A stretch of 64,000 nucleotides of DNA, from contig OY987305.1 of assembly GCA_963920635.1 (NCBI GenBank), positions 3,821,153 through 3,885,152 of the forward strand. The letters run 5' to 3'. A program made the position numbers and the translations under genes. The notes under the pieces are model-generated. The model did no database searches. It was not told the DNA's origin and was given only the letters and a program-made list of their open reading frames with translations. This stretch comes from Pseudeuparius sepicola. Taxonomy: Eukaryota > Arthropoda > Insecta > Coleoptera > Anthribidae. Shown here one piece after another: positions 13,456 to 26,200 of this stretch. How positions within the stretch are numbered: position 1 is the first letter of the stretch; every line of letters starts with the position of its first letter.

Positions 13456-13500
13456 TTCTGTTATTAAACTTGTTCAGCTTGAACACGTTTAATAACAGAA
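13456..13500. repeat. 21-bp perfect-type hairpin
   Basis: Arms 13456-13476 and 13480-13500 are complementary with one mismatch and a 3-nt loop (TTCTGTTATTAAAC arm). It lies just outside the fold-back element. It is too short for a typical microRNA precursor. Confidence 0.6.
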
Positions 13501-14848
13501 ACCAAGAAGACAGTCATTTAGTTCAGTATCCGAAAATGGTGTCAGTTCAGTAGAAATTACAAGTTCTTGGATAGTGTTCAAAAGATGTCGCTACCAAGTT
13601 CAAAATTTCAAATTTTGTCCTTATTGAACAATAAGTAATAACAAAAACTACATTTGGGAACAACGATGGGTGTGGTGAATTAAATATTTCGCTGGGAACA
13701 GAAAAAAAATATGAAATATGAATAATACCTATAAAGGCATACACGACTTTAGCATACACCCTCCAAGGCGTATCGACCATAATATTGGAATTTCAAATGA
13801 AGAACAAAGTAGGGGAGATTCTGTCCTTGTCGATCATAAAAGAAAGCAGATAAGTGCCTCCTTTTCGAGTTATTAAAATTCCATTCTTTCTGTATGCGGA
13901 TGTGTGCCTGAGGTTGAGGTTACCCTCGCTCTGTAAACTTCTTTAATGAAAGGAACACCGAAGACTCAACGTGCACCAGAAGATTATTTTTATTATTAGA
14001 TTTGTTTATTTTTGATCTAAAAATACCGATTTCAAAAATACTATTGGTAGCCATTATGTATTCTCTATAAATAAGATTTTTACGTGACTACGAAATTATT
14101 AATACAGGTTGTAAATATTTATTGGCAAAAACCGCGCAAGAGCGAAATGTAATTGACCTAAAAATAAACCAGGAGTGTAGTAGGTATCCTGCATTTTTGA
14201 TAAAGCCTTTGGGTTTTAGGGGAATTATATTTTGGGATAGGCGCAACGTTATTTAATATTTTCGTCGGACGTTAGCTATTGTTTACATTTGAGTTACATT
14301 GGAATTTTGCGATGTGTTTACATTGCTTGGCTGAACAATCCGTGTGGAAACGGATACAATTTTTTGAAAAGCGGCTTGGTGGATCGCCGCATTTGAATAT
14401 GGCGGTAGTGACTTTTGTTGCCTGAATGTTTTCTGTCTGAAGTGTTGGTAGCAACGCGTGTGGACAGTTTGGCATTTTGTGATGTGAGAATTTTTAATAA
14501 AACTTTTTTATTATGGTACAAGATCCCCGAAACTGTAAAAAACACTAACACCATCCGAATGTTTTAGATACTTCTGGTTGCAATCTTTGATTTTGAAGGG
14601 CGTCGCAATGTCGAGGGGGCCCGCAGCAGCCCGTGTGCGTCTCATCAAATTTGGTTAAGAGATGAAAATAAAAAATGATGGAATGCAAATAAAAACATTA
14701 GAACATATGTGATGTGAAACATAATTTAGCGGAGCTACCTAATTGCAGGCTTGCTTACCTGGTGATGACCTGATTTAGGGATGATGAGACTGTTGGTGGG
14801 TTTTGTGATACAGTGTTGTGTCGGACAGGACGTTTAACAGTGGCCAGC
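13501..14848. other. Intergenic / legless 5' region
   Basis: No coding block. A GC-richer patch at 14580-14640 and a possible 3' splice site at 14748 (TTGCAG) may belong to the legless promoter or 5' UTR. The transcription start cannot be placed. Confidence 0.35.
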
Positions 14849-15034
14849 ATGATCAAGGAGAAGCACGAGAAGGGACAGGAAGGTCCGAAGGAGGAAGCTA
14901 CCGCTTCCGATAAAGACTCCGCTAGTAGTGAAGTGCGCGTCAAAAAGGAAGACGATATCAAGAAGGAGCCCACGTCCAACACCATTACGAAGAATGGTGG
15001 CATCGTGGGCTCCACAAACACCGGTTCTGTACAG
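14849..15034 (+). CDS. lgs: legless exon 1 (start exon)
   Basis: 62 codons, phase 0, beginning MIKEKHEKGQEGPKEE and ending at CAG|GTACTT. Charged and low-complexity, with a VKKEDDIKKEPT motif resembling a SUMOylation site (KxE). Included because of position, phase and the high GC content shared with the other legless exons; the start has weaker family support than exons 3-7. Confidence 0.65.
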
Positions 15035-18000
15035 GTACTTAAACGTTCCCTGAAATAGTTGGGGGTTTATTTTTGGAAAACGTTCTATTGTAAAGAATTA
15101 AGCATACATTCCTAATTATGTACGGTCAGGTCTATTCTCAACACTTCTTACTTCCTTTCAAATGTGAGTACCGAATTTACTTCATTTGTTTAATTTATCT
15201 TCATGTTCTCAGAATGGCAGTTTATTTTATTGTCATAAGAAAAGTCGTAAAAGTTGTAGGTAGATAATACAAACTTAATAATTAAAGTATATAATTAGAA
15301 ACATGTATGAAAATGTTTTCACTTTTAGCAACAAAAATCTATACAAATTTCTGAACACTTATATTAGAGTTTGCTGCTGTTTTGTTTAATTTTTTAAAAC
15401 TCTTACCGGGGTTATTTTTTAATACGTATTTAGAAATAAAATGATGTGTTAATCAATGCATTATGTTTTTCCTTGATATCGTAAACATTGTTTTACTTCG
15501 ATAATTTATTTATTAGCAAAGAGTCTAATTTTTCACCTATTAACTCATTTTCTTACTTATCACTTTATATCTTAAGTGTGACCCATTTCAAATCGGAACA
15601 CCCCCATAAAATTTGTATTTGTTATCTGATTTTAATACAACTTTTTTAACGATAGATCATCAAAAACTGTACTTTAGGGCAAAACGGCAAATTTTATTTA
15701 AAAAAAACCAAGGCCTACTACGACATATTTTTTGGGCCAGAATTGGACAAATCATATTAGGCATAAAAATTCTGACCACGCCACTGGATTGGGCATCCCT
15801 TAAAACAGGTCTGTGCCAAATTTTGTTAAAAAATATCGAACAATAAAAATCCAATGAAAATCGCTATTTAACTACCTATTTTACCTGCCGACTCACTTCA
15901 ATCAAGTTGCATGGGATTGAAAAAAGTTGAAACTGTAACTTGCTTATTTATTACAAATAGGTATACCTAGGTACCTAATTGCAAAAAACCTAAAGTAAAA
16001 ATGAAATTTCAATTGTTATCTACTAATCCACCATTTCGTTACATTTTTCATACGTCATAATTTTTACATCAGGGTTTTTATTTTGTATTTAGGAATACTT
16101 ATTGACATTACTATTGTTTGTAATAAAGCAAGTTACAATTTTTATTGTATAAATCCACATGCAACTTGATTTAAGCGAGTAGTCAGGTAAAGGTAAAATA
16201 GTTAGTTAAATCGCGATTTTCATTGGTTTCTAGAATTTTTATTATTTTTTAACAAAAATTTGGTACAAAACCATTTTTAGGGATGTCCAATCCAGTGGCG
16301 TTCAGAATTTTTACAAAAATATGCCTAATATGATTTGTCCAATTTTGACCCAAAAAATATGTCATAGCAGGCCTTGATTTTTAAAATAAAATGTACAGTT
16401 TTTGTTGCCCTATTGTTAAAAAAACTAGATCAAAATGATAAATACAATAATAATGCAAATTTTATGGGGGGTGATCTGGTTTGAAGTGGGACACACTGTA
16501 TATCAGAGATCATTCTCGCATTTTAAACAAGTATACTGGTTCACTCCCAAGAATATTTTTTTTCTGTACCTCCCAGTTAGCAGACTGACTATCTAGCTAT
16601 TGTCACGCTATGTGACAATATTATTATAGATGTAACGTTAATTTATTACTACATTGCATATTTTAGAAACTCATGACAAAATTCAAAACATAAGTACATA
16701 TTGATGTAATGTGTAAAACAATGCCATTTTATTCTATTTGACTTTAGCTTTGAACGAAATATTCTATGCATGCTTACTTAGTAAAACAGTGGTCCTGCCG
16801 TTGACGCTTCATCCTACATCCTCTACAGTAGAATACGATACTATATCTACTGAGTGCCAGTAAGAGAAAATATAATTTTGTGCCAAAAAAAAAACCAAAT
16901 GCGCATATGAAAATAATTTCCGAGTGCCCTAGCCACGACCTACGACAGCTTAGTCGCTACGACGTCAGTCTGCTAGCTGAGACCCCCGCGGAAAATTCGG
17001 TGGTAAAAAATCGGTTGCTGACTTCCAGGGCACTCCCGATAGGAAGCCGGACCTGGACGATATGCCGTCGGCCACGGGCGCCCCCGACACTGCCCCCCTC
17101 GCAATGAAGCAGGAGGACTCGGTGGACGGAGACGGGCTGACGGAGGCGGCGTTCGGTTTGGGGGGGCCGGGGCCGGGCGGGGGCCCCCCTGCCGACAGCG
17201 GTCAGCCGCTGCCGAGTAACGTTAAGCCGCCGTCGGCGGCCGCCACTGCCATGGAGGTAATGACGACTGTCGCTTCACTAAAATAACAGATAGTAAATAA
17301 AGTTAAATGAGGTTTCTTACTGAGGAAAATGGAAGTAAGAAGGCCATTGGGTGGTTCGAGATACCGTGTTAGTAGTGATGCGACGAGCGAATATTACCAA
17401 CCGAATATTCCCATAAATTCCGTAATTTACGGTAATATTCGCTCACCCTCAAAGGAATATTCGCTTTTGGGTAACATATTAAGGAAATATTACGGTTAAA
17501 TTACCGAGAACATTCCCGGTAATATTACCCAAATACATTGGCGTTAAGTACTAAGTGCTACATACAAAAATAAAAATATAAGATATGCAAATATAAAGGA
17601 CCGATATGGGAATACTTTAAGGAAACATTATTATAACTGTATTTTTTTGTGGTCAAAAATACATTAAAAATGCTACCAGAATGCAGGAGCATTTGACCAG
17701 ATGTCAAAAATGTCCAAAAACAGTAAAACAAAAATTTTGTAAAAAAATATAATGCAGGTGCTTTTAAAACATTTTCTCCATATATTTCAAAAAGATCTTA
17801 TGTATTGTATGTCATACTCTACTATCTACTATACAGGGTGTTACAAATTCGATGCAAATAGACTCTTACTTTTAAAAAAATATATTCTTTATTTTTATCT
17901 CTTTTGATTTTATTTGTAAGAACGTAAGCTGTAAGAAAATACATTATGTTATTTACGAGGTTATTTAGGTTAAAATTGTTTTCACATCATACATATTATA

Positions 18001-21000
18001 TGTATATGTATTATATTATGTCATTGCATTTAAAATTTCGGAGAAAATTGTAATAAAAGGGAAATTTTTCAAATTGCGCCTTCTAGCGGTGATCACGAAA
18101 CTCGAAATGAGCTCACTGGACAATCATTGGATAGAAGAAGGAAAGCTCTCTTCAACAAGCCCAAATTCGACCAATTCAGTTAAGCCAAACCGGAGTTAGC
18201 AGCATTTTTTAAAGTCAAGGTTTATCTACCCGTTTCACCTCTATTTGAAGAGCTGGAGCAAAAAATTCTTAAAGAAAATTGTTCAGAATTTGCTGAAGAG
18301 TGCACTAAAATTATTTTTGTTATACCTTTATTAGTCATTTTTTTTAGAAAACTCATTTTTCAAATTTACTGTTGCGAATACGCCCCCTAGCGGCCGACCT
18401 ACGAACTTAAAAATAATTTCCAGCGATTTCTCGTGATTACTTAAGAATTTTTTTTCCTCAAAGCTCCAGAACTATTAATTTCTGAGATATGGTCCCTCTT
18501 GACCCTTAATGAAACACCCTGTACAATAACTTTATACAAAATAATTCATTCTGGGCTCAGTTTTAAAGATAAAATATTGAAATTTTGATTAATAGTATAT
18601 TTTTGAACAAGAATAATAAATTACCTACCAAAAGTGTATTCTACAGCTAAAAAAAGGTATATTTCCTGAAATTCTCATAAATTACGGTAAGTTTTCGTAA
18701 TTTAACGAATATTACCGATCAAAAATAAATTACAGTAATTTTTACATCACTACGTGTTAGTATTTTTAACTGTAGAATTTAATTCATATAACGTACCTGG
18801 TGTGTTATGGGCTTCTTGCAAAGCAAGACTTAATGCGCTAATTCAATACACAGTGCATTTGTTTACGGATAGGTGTACTGAGCAATCAATCACAATGATT
18901 TTTTTTTTTTACGTTGTTTTTGTTTATTGAAATTACAATGTTTCGATTAGTACAGTATCTCTGACCGATTTGAAGTAAGCATATATCCTTTTTGTTTGCT
19001 ATTATAGTCAACTTTCTTCACAACCATGTGAACTATTATTAAATTTTGAAATCTTTCTCCATGGCAAGCTATATACAAAGCTATAGATAGATAGATAACT
19101 TATTGCTGCTAGAACACAAAAGTATTTACCTAGGTCAAAATATATATATATGTATGTGTCTGTAGGTACAGTGTTGAACAGAAAGTGCGTACCATATGAG
19201 CTATTTTATTTTACATTTTTCAGAATATTTTATTCTTGATAAAAGTTTGTGGATGCCTGCAAACTCAATACGCAGTTTTTAAACTTTGAATATCTCATTT
19301 GTTATAAGGGGGAGGTTCGAAAATATGAAAAAAGGCTCAATAGTAGAGCACCCATATTTGTAATTTTGGATAAAACACGTATTATGAAAAGTTGTTTAGA
19401 ATTGAAAGATAAGCCCAACAATGACATTTCAAGTTTCTATTATCATTCTATTTATCATTTATAAAAAATATGAGTGCCATAAAAATTAATTTGTTTGAAC
19501 ACTAGTTACTTATGGCTCCTGCAAAATAAAAACTAAAAAATAATAATTTTTCTGCCGGTCACTGTATAAGTACAAATGTATAAAAAATAAAAATATCACA
19601 ACAAATTTATATAGGACTATAGGACACATCACAAAAAACTTCAAACCAAAAAAATATTTACACTGATATGTATTATATTGGTGTGGTATTAATATGCTGG
19701 ATGGAGTTTCACTCAATAGCTCTGTTACAAATTTATTAATTTTAACTGTTCTTATGAAAGATCAAGTTTGGCACTTTCAAATAAAATAATTCTATTCTTT
19801 GGTGACAATTAAGGTAGGTACATGTTTCTTAAACAATATTCTTTCATTTCGCATTATTTGAACTCTAAAATGATTTTACGTAAAAAAAATTATACATTTT
19901 ACTTGAAAATGATCATAGCGTTGATCAAAATGTCGTAATTTCAATAAGCAAAGACAACGAAAGTCCTACAACATAGTTTTATTCAGCATCCGACCTGGTT
20001 TACAAACTTCAAGAACCGATTATTTTTTTGTTATTCATACAACATTAAAAAAAATATATAAAAATAGGTCAAACCTATAAATAAATTCAAATAGTGTGTT
20101 TATAGTTAGGTAGGTACTATCATAGTGAGGTCATCTAGTGGTCCCAATGAGCTGTCTTCTTGGGATTTACCTAGCTACTTGTGACCTACTATATTTTTCT
20201 GCTACCATACTTCAATTGGTAGATATAAGTTTATAACAATAGAAATTAATGGTTTGCCACTATTCGGTGAATATCATAGATTATTATGACAATGACAGAT
20301 TGAAAATTTAAAAATTTTTACAGTTCATAGTTGCTCTTTACTTAGTAAATTCTTAAAATGTATGCTTTTTGTAGCGAAAATCGGTAAAAATGCGTGATAA
20401 AGAATGTGAAATGGAACAGGTGACAAGAGCCTCAAACAATTTATTACCCTCAAAATCAGCAAAAAACGTACAAACAATTTTATTCCCAGTTTATGGATTG
20501 GAGTGACAAAAATAAGATTAAGTTTGCAGAAAACGTCTTAGTCGTATATTTTGTGAGTTATCTAATAAACTGAAGTCCTCTTGTTTATAGACACAAATAT
20601 TTCGTTTAACCATGTTTAATAAAACTAAGGTACTTATTTCTTGTTATTGTGACATAATAATATTAGAATTTGGGTAAAATACTGAAATTTACTATTAGAT
20701 AATGGAATTTTAGAAGTTATTCCACGATTTTTGTTGTTCCCTTTTTCCTAGAAATAATATTTTTATTAAATTGTGATATAAAAATGGTCTGTTAACGTTT
20801 CACTACTGTTTTTTTTAGAGAGATTTGATGATTATTTCCAATTTATGGCATCGTAGAGTCAACAGTACCTATAGTTGATGGTTCTTTATGTTAAAGATGT
20901 ATGATGTAGAGCTACATTCGTTCGGCAGGACCTTTTATAAAAAGAATAAATGATCATTGTGATTTGTTGCACACAATTTTAATAGTACGTGAAAACTATT

Positions 21001-23248
21001 TTTAAGCAGTAAAATAATGAAATTGTACTCAAGCTTTAGAGGACATGTTACAACCCTTCGTTTTTAATATCCGTTATACTTTAGCAAAACCGAATAGCAC
21101 GCTTTTTGTTTTATAGGTGCATTATATGCAGCAACAAAGCCAGATCTTCGTGTTCTCAACGATGCTGGCCAACTCGGGAGCTGAAGAAGTTCAGCTCGGA
21201 AGGTACCCCTCAATCATCGCCTACCATTGCGCCCAACCGGGGACCAAAAAGTACTTGGAAAAAAACCCGCTGAAGGTAAGAAACTCTCACACGAATTTGT
21301 GTTTCTTCGACACTGGTTGTGTTTGGCATATTATATTAGAAACAAAAGTTGCAGCATACAAATCTGAGCAGTGTATACAGTGAGACTTTCGATGAAAACG
21401 TTTTTATTGTCAAAATAGTTAGATTGCAAACAGAAAATGTACAGGGTGGCCCACAAATCATCATATCTCGAGAATTTGGGTAGCTATGGAAAAAAGTTTC
21501 GTACAAAAGTTGTTTGAAATCAAGGGAAATTCTTATTTTTTAAGGTTTGGTGTATACAGGGTATTGTGAAATTAGCAAAAACCCCAAAGTTATTTTTTAT
21601 TAATGGAATGGCCCTCTTTTTTTATACACTATGTTACTCACCTTTAAGAGAGAATTTGATTGTTTTTTGTTTTTGAAGATTGGTTGCGGCGTTGCCAAGT
21701 TATTAGATATTTCCTATAATTGCAGACATTTGTAAAATCTGTGCCACGACAAAAGCAATTGTGTGCTTTTTGTTTTACACATTTTATTTACAATTTTAAA
21801 AAGTTAGAGCATAATATAAAGATGCAAAATAAGGGGAAAATACCATGTTTGGGGTCCGACAAACAGCCTATAAATCGATGAAAAAACAAAAACTTGCAAA
21901 TCATTCAGGAACTATAAAAAAAACTTCAATATAACTCTGATATAGTAAATTGTAGGTATTGAACAGTAGAATCGTCTTGCATAATCAAAAAGTGGTCGTT
22001 ACATTTGAAAAACAAAAGTTATGGCCTCTTCCAAATAAGAAAAAAATGGCGATCATAATTGAACACCCTGTATAGCTAAATTAAACTTTGGCTGCACCAT
22101 ACTATAGGGGGTACTAATAGTTATCCCCATATAACTAAACTTTGAAAAGTATGCATCAGAAACGGGAATATCAGAGATTTTCCAAATGTCTGCAATCATA
22201 GGAAACGCCGCAACCGATCTTCAAAAACAAAAAAGCAATCAAATTCTCTCTCAAAGATGAGTAACATAGTGTATAAATAAATTAAAAGTAAAAAAATATT
22301 TTTAAAAAAAGCTTTTATTTAAATGCGCTAAAAAGAATAAAATAATCTTTTCTTTTAAAACTTTTACTATCAACTTATAACGTCATTCCACAATTTATAT
22401 GATATAAAAGCTTGTCGCGAGATTTAAGTAGTGGTATTTACTTAGTTTGAAAACTTAAATCTCGCGACAAGCTTTTATATCATATAAATTGTGGAATGAC
22501 GTTATAAGTTGATAGTAAAAGTTTTAAAAGAAAAGATTATTTTATTCTTTTTAGCGCATTTAAATAAAAGCTTTTTTTAAAAATATTTTTTTACTTTTAA
22601 TTTATTTTGTAATTTTTAGTTTGGCCAGGTGTCTGAGTCTATTCATCTCAGTTAACGCATCATTGTTGCAAGGTCGTTTGCCGGTTAGTTTAGAACAGTC
22701 TAGCTCTTCAATGAGGAGACCTTCTAATGACCATCTTGGGTGTTCCGCCATGTTGGATTTAGAATGACGTCACACATATAATCATGCATTGTCATCCAAA
22801 TTAAACGTGTGTACAAAATTTCAGCTCGATCGGTTGAAATTTAACTAGTCCGCCATCTTGAGTGTTCCGCCATGTTGGATTTAGAATGACGTCACACATA
22901 TAATCATGCATTGTCATCCAAATTAAACGTGTGTACAAAATTTCAGCTCGATCGGTTGAAATTTAACTAGTCCGCCATCTTGAGTGTTCCGCCATGTTGG
23001 ATTTAGAATGACGTCACACATATAATCATGCATTGTCATCCAAATTAAACGTGTGTACAAAATTTCAGCTCGATCGGTTGAAATTTAACTAGTCCGCCAT
23101 CTTGGGTGATCCGCCATGTTGGATTTAGAATGACGTCACACATATAATCATGCATTGTCATCCAAATTAAACGTGTGTACAAAATTTCAGCTCGATCGGT
23201 TGAAGATATCTGCTTCAAAATTGAGTTGCAAGATTCCACCCGAACAAA

Positions 23249-23279
<31 letters not shown>

Positions 23280-26200
23280 CATTGCAAGTTAAATAAAAGC
23301 TTTTAAAAAGAGAGCCATTCCATTTAAAAAAACATAACTTTGGTGTTTTTCGCTAATTTCGCAACACCCTGTATACACCAAACCTTAAAAAAATAAGAAT
23401 TTGCCTTGATTACAAACAACTTTGTATGAAACATTTTTCCGTATCTCCCCAAATTCTTGAGATAAGGGGATAGGACCTGATATGTGTGGGCCACACTGTA
23501 TCTATTCCCTGTAACACAAGGGGGAAATCACTGGCAAAATTTGTACTGCCAAAAAATGCAAAAAAGTACAAAAAATTCCAGATTTAGCTTAAAAAATTCC
23601 AAAAAAAACCCAGAAAATTCCGAAAAATACCAAAAAATTCCAAAAAATACCAATAAATGCCAAAAAATTCCAAGAAAATGGCAAAAAATTCCAAGAAAAT
23701 ACCAAAAATGCAAAAAATTCCAAGAAAATGCCAAAAGATACCAGTGTGAAGACTTTGCCAATCTTCAAGCCCGGACTGCACAGTCCAGCCTTATAACTTC
23801 GCGACAGTGCATGCGCATGCTCATTGTTTAGAAAATACGAAAAAATTCCAAGAAAATGCCAGAAATTCCAAGAAAATGCCAAAAAATTCCAAGAGAAGAG
23901 AAGAGAAGAAGAAAATCCAGGAAAATGCCAAAAATGCCAAAAAATTCCAGAAAATACCAAAGAATACCAAAAAATGCCAAAACTTCCAGGCGCGTGTACA
24001 CTAAAATTCCTCAGTGATTTCCCCCTCGCGATAACATGCTTATTGCAATTATTAAAATTAGGCCTTTCATTTCATTATTACGGAAATGTAGAAAGGTCAC
24101 ACCGTACATTTTAGTATTATTTCACAATTTTGTTAAACGCTGGAAGAAAAATATTACAAATGGTACGTTTGAACTATTTCATGAGTTACCTCATCGGCAA
24201 ACGTTTTACAACCTAAGTAGTTTGTGGGAGTTTTCTTTGAAATTTTATAAACTACTGCGAAAAAACCACTTTTATTCTTATTCTTCTTATGCTTAAATCC
24301 ACACACCAATACCGTTGTTTTTGCACTCGACGCGTGTTTCGCTAACCAAGTTAGCATCATCAGGAGTTGATTAAAGCTGATGCTAACTTGGTTAGCGAAA
24401 CGCGCGTCGAGTGCAAAAACAACGTTATTGGTGTGTGGACTTAAGCATAAGAAGAATAGTGTCATCGCCAAAAGGTTCCAAATTCCCAACTTACTTTTAT
24501 TCTTCCCCAGGTGACGCAGTTCAATCGCCAAAACCCGGCCCAGTGGCTGAACAGCCTGGCGATGGCGAAGGGGGGCGGGAGGGGCTGCGCCCGCAGCCCC
24601 GGCCTGGGAACCCCGAAGGGCGGGCCGCCGCCCGCCCCGTCGCTCGACAGCCTGCTCGGGGCGGACGCCCTCGACGACATGGTCATGCTCGACGCGGGCG
24701 ACGCCCCGTGGGAGTCGAAGCCCCACCTCGGCGGGCTCGGCCCGGCCGTGGCCAACGGCCTGCCGCCCGACATCGACGGCCCCTCGCTGGGGGGCCTGCG
24801 GCCCAAACTTCAGGTGAGCGCTTGCGGTCGTTCGGTTTCTGTGGGATATTTGTAGGGAAAATTAGTTCGGTGGTAAAGAAACGGAAAGGGACCAATATGC
24901 TTACTATCATAAAGGATGTTTTTTAGTGGCATGTCAGGTAAAGGATATCAATTGAAAAAAATGCACTCCAGCCGCGACTCGAACCCGGGACTCCTACTGT
25001 GGCCGTAGGCACTTAAGACTGAATGTACACCACGTGCGTGGTGATTCAACATTTTGACCCATAAAATGGCTTTTTTCGGTCTGTAGCGAGCAACACGCAT
25101 AATTTTAAATTTTTGGTCAATACAAATTTTAATCTAAGTAATTACTCACCTCAGAAAAATAAAAAACATAGAAATGGCATCTGTAGATTGAAATGTTTGT
25201 AAAGGGTAGCACTTTTTATACTCTATTATTTATTTACTAGTTAAAGTTTAACAGCGTTGCCAATAATTCATAATGAAACACTTATTTCTCTGGTAATAAT
25301 TAAAATAATTTCCAAGATCAAATTGCAAATAATAGTTTTTCAACAGTGGTTTCCGTTGTATGTAGGGACTAGGGACATACCCAATCAGTTGCAAATACAT
25401 TTGCTTTGAAGTAAATAATGGTAGATAATATATGATATTTATGTATTGATGAGATAAGGTCTGCCTGACTAATAGGTGAATCTAGTATTTATAGTTATCT
25501 AGACACTTATTAGGCAGTATTTCTATACTACGTCTAGTACTTTAATCTGTGATACAACTAAAGAAACAATAATATAGGTACTAGGTAGCTACAATTACCA
25601 ATACCAATCGCACAATCTGACAAACGCGCAAATCGGCCAAGAGTGTGCCTCACCTTGTGTTTGACACAACTGGTGCTGCGTCTTTTAGAAGCAATTTTTC
25701 GCTGTTTTTAAGTGTTTCTTAAGTATTCGTCGGTTTAAAATGCTTATATAGACAATTAAGTTATACGTTATGGGCAAAAAAAGTGTATTGTTTGCAACTC
25801 AAGCAACTCGCCAAAGGAGGTTACATATCATGCGTAAGTACATAGGCGTACCTAGTTCGGGGCACGGTAAAAGATATACCTTTACCACCAGAGGGAAAAT
25901 AATTCTCAACATGGGTATCAAACGAAAGGGCTCGACGGGTAGAAAACAATAAGGTGAATGACGTCATAATAAATCTAATATGGCGGCCTCCCCAAGACGG
26001 CGGATTGCCTAATTTTTCACAACATCCTCGACATGGGTATCAAATGAAAGGATTTGAAGAGTAGAAAACGATAAGGTGACTGACGTTATACTAAATTCAA
26101 TAGAGCTGATGCCCGATGCCCCAAGATGGCGGATTAAATTTCTTTACCACCCTTCTGAGATGGGAATCAAATAGGTAATAATAAAGCACCAAATAAAATA

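Larger units (their letters stand above)
22276..23304. mobile_element. Composite palindrome-plus-minisatellite element
   Basis: Inserted in the right arm of the surrounding fold-back element. In order: a 155-bp perfect palindrome, a unique stretch, four 122-bp tandem units, a CATA microsatellite, then TAAATAAAAGCTTTTAAAAAG. The last motif repeats the TTTTTAAAA/AAGCTTTTATTTAA end of the palindrome. The 3' part resembles RTE/SINE tails seen in insects (inference). Confidence 0.55.
21440..23500. mobile_element. TACAGGGTGGCCC-ended fold-back element
   Basis: The left arm (21440 to about 21730) is mirrored by two right-hand pieces, about 22150-22275 and 23305-23500, ending GGGCCACACTGTA. The right arm is split by a later composite insertion (22276-23304). 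Non-coding. Confidence 0.75.
24298..24450. repeat. Inverted pair of Penelope-type terminal fragments
   Basis: A head-to-head pair: about 24285-24360 is mirrored at about 24376-24452. Each arm has GTTAGCGAAAC followed by a GTCGAGTGCAAAAA block. The right arm and its extension to 24490 (AAGGTTCCAAATTCCCAAC) match 52215-52345 next to the Penelope relic. It ends about 25 bp before legless exon 4. Confidence 0.75.

Noticed and set aside
13456..13500. microRNA precursor
   Set aside because: A 21-bp stem with a 3-nt loop is too short, and it lies beside a transposon.
22733..23210. CRISPR-like array
   Set aside because: Whole 122-bp units are repeated without unique spacers, in a eukaryotic intron; it is a minisatellite.
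23528..23960. Phe/Trp-rich membrane-like proteins on the minus strand
   Set aside because: Low-complexity tandem array; frames exist only because the repeat lacks stops.
24154..24806. Long open frames on the minus strand
   Set aside because: Created by high GC in legless exon 4 and by the adjacent inverted repeat; no homology.
24962..25045. Possible tRNA gene
   Set aside because: Only a B-box/T-arm is present; no acceptor stem or cloverleaf can be paired. Treated as a SINE-like fragment.
25770..25952. Basic 60-aa peptide (MGKKSVLFATQATRQ...)
   Set aside because: The second transposon copy has a 2-bp deletion in the middle with no sign of constraint; it is part of non-coding repeat DNA.
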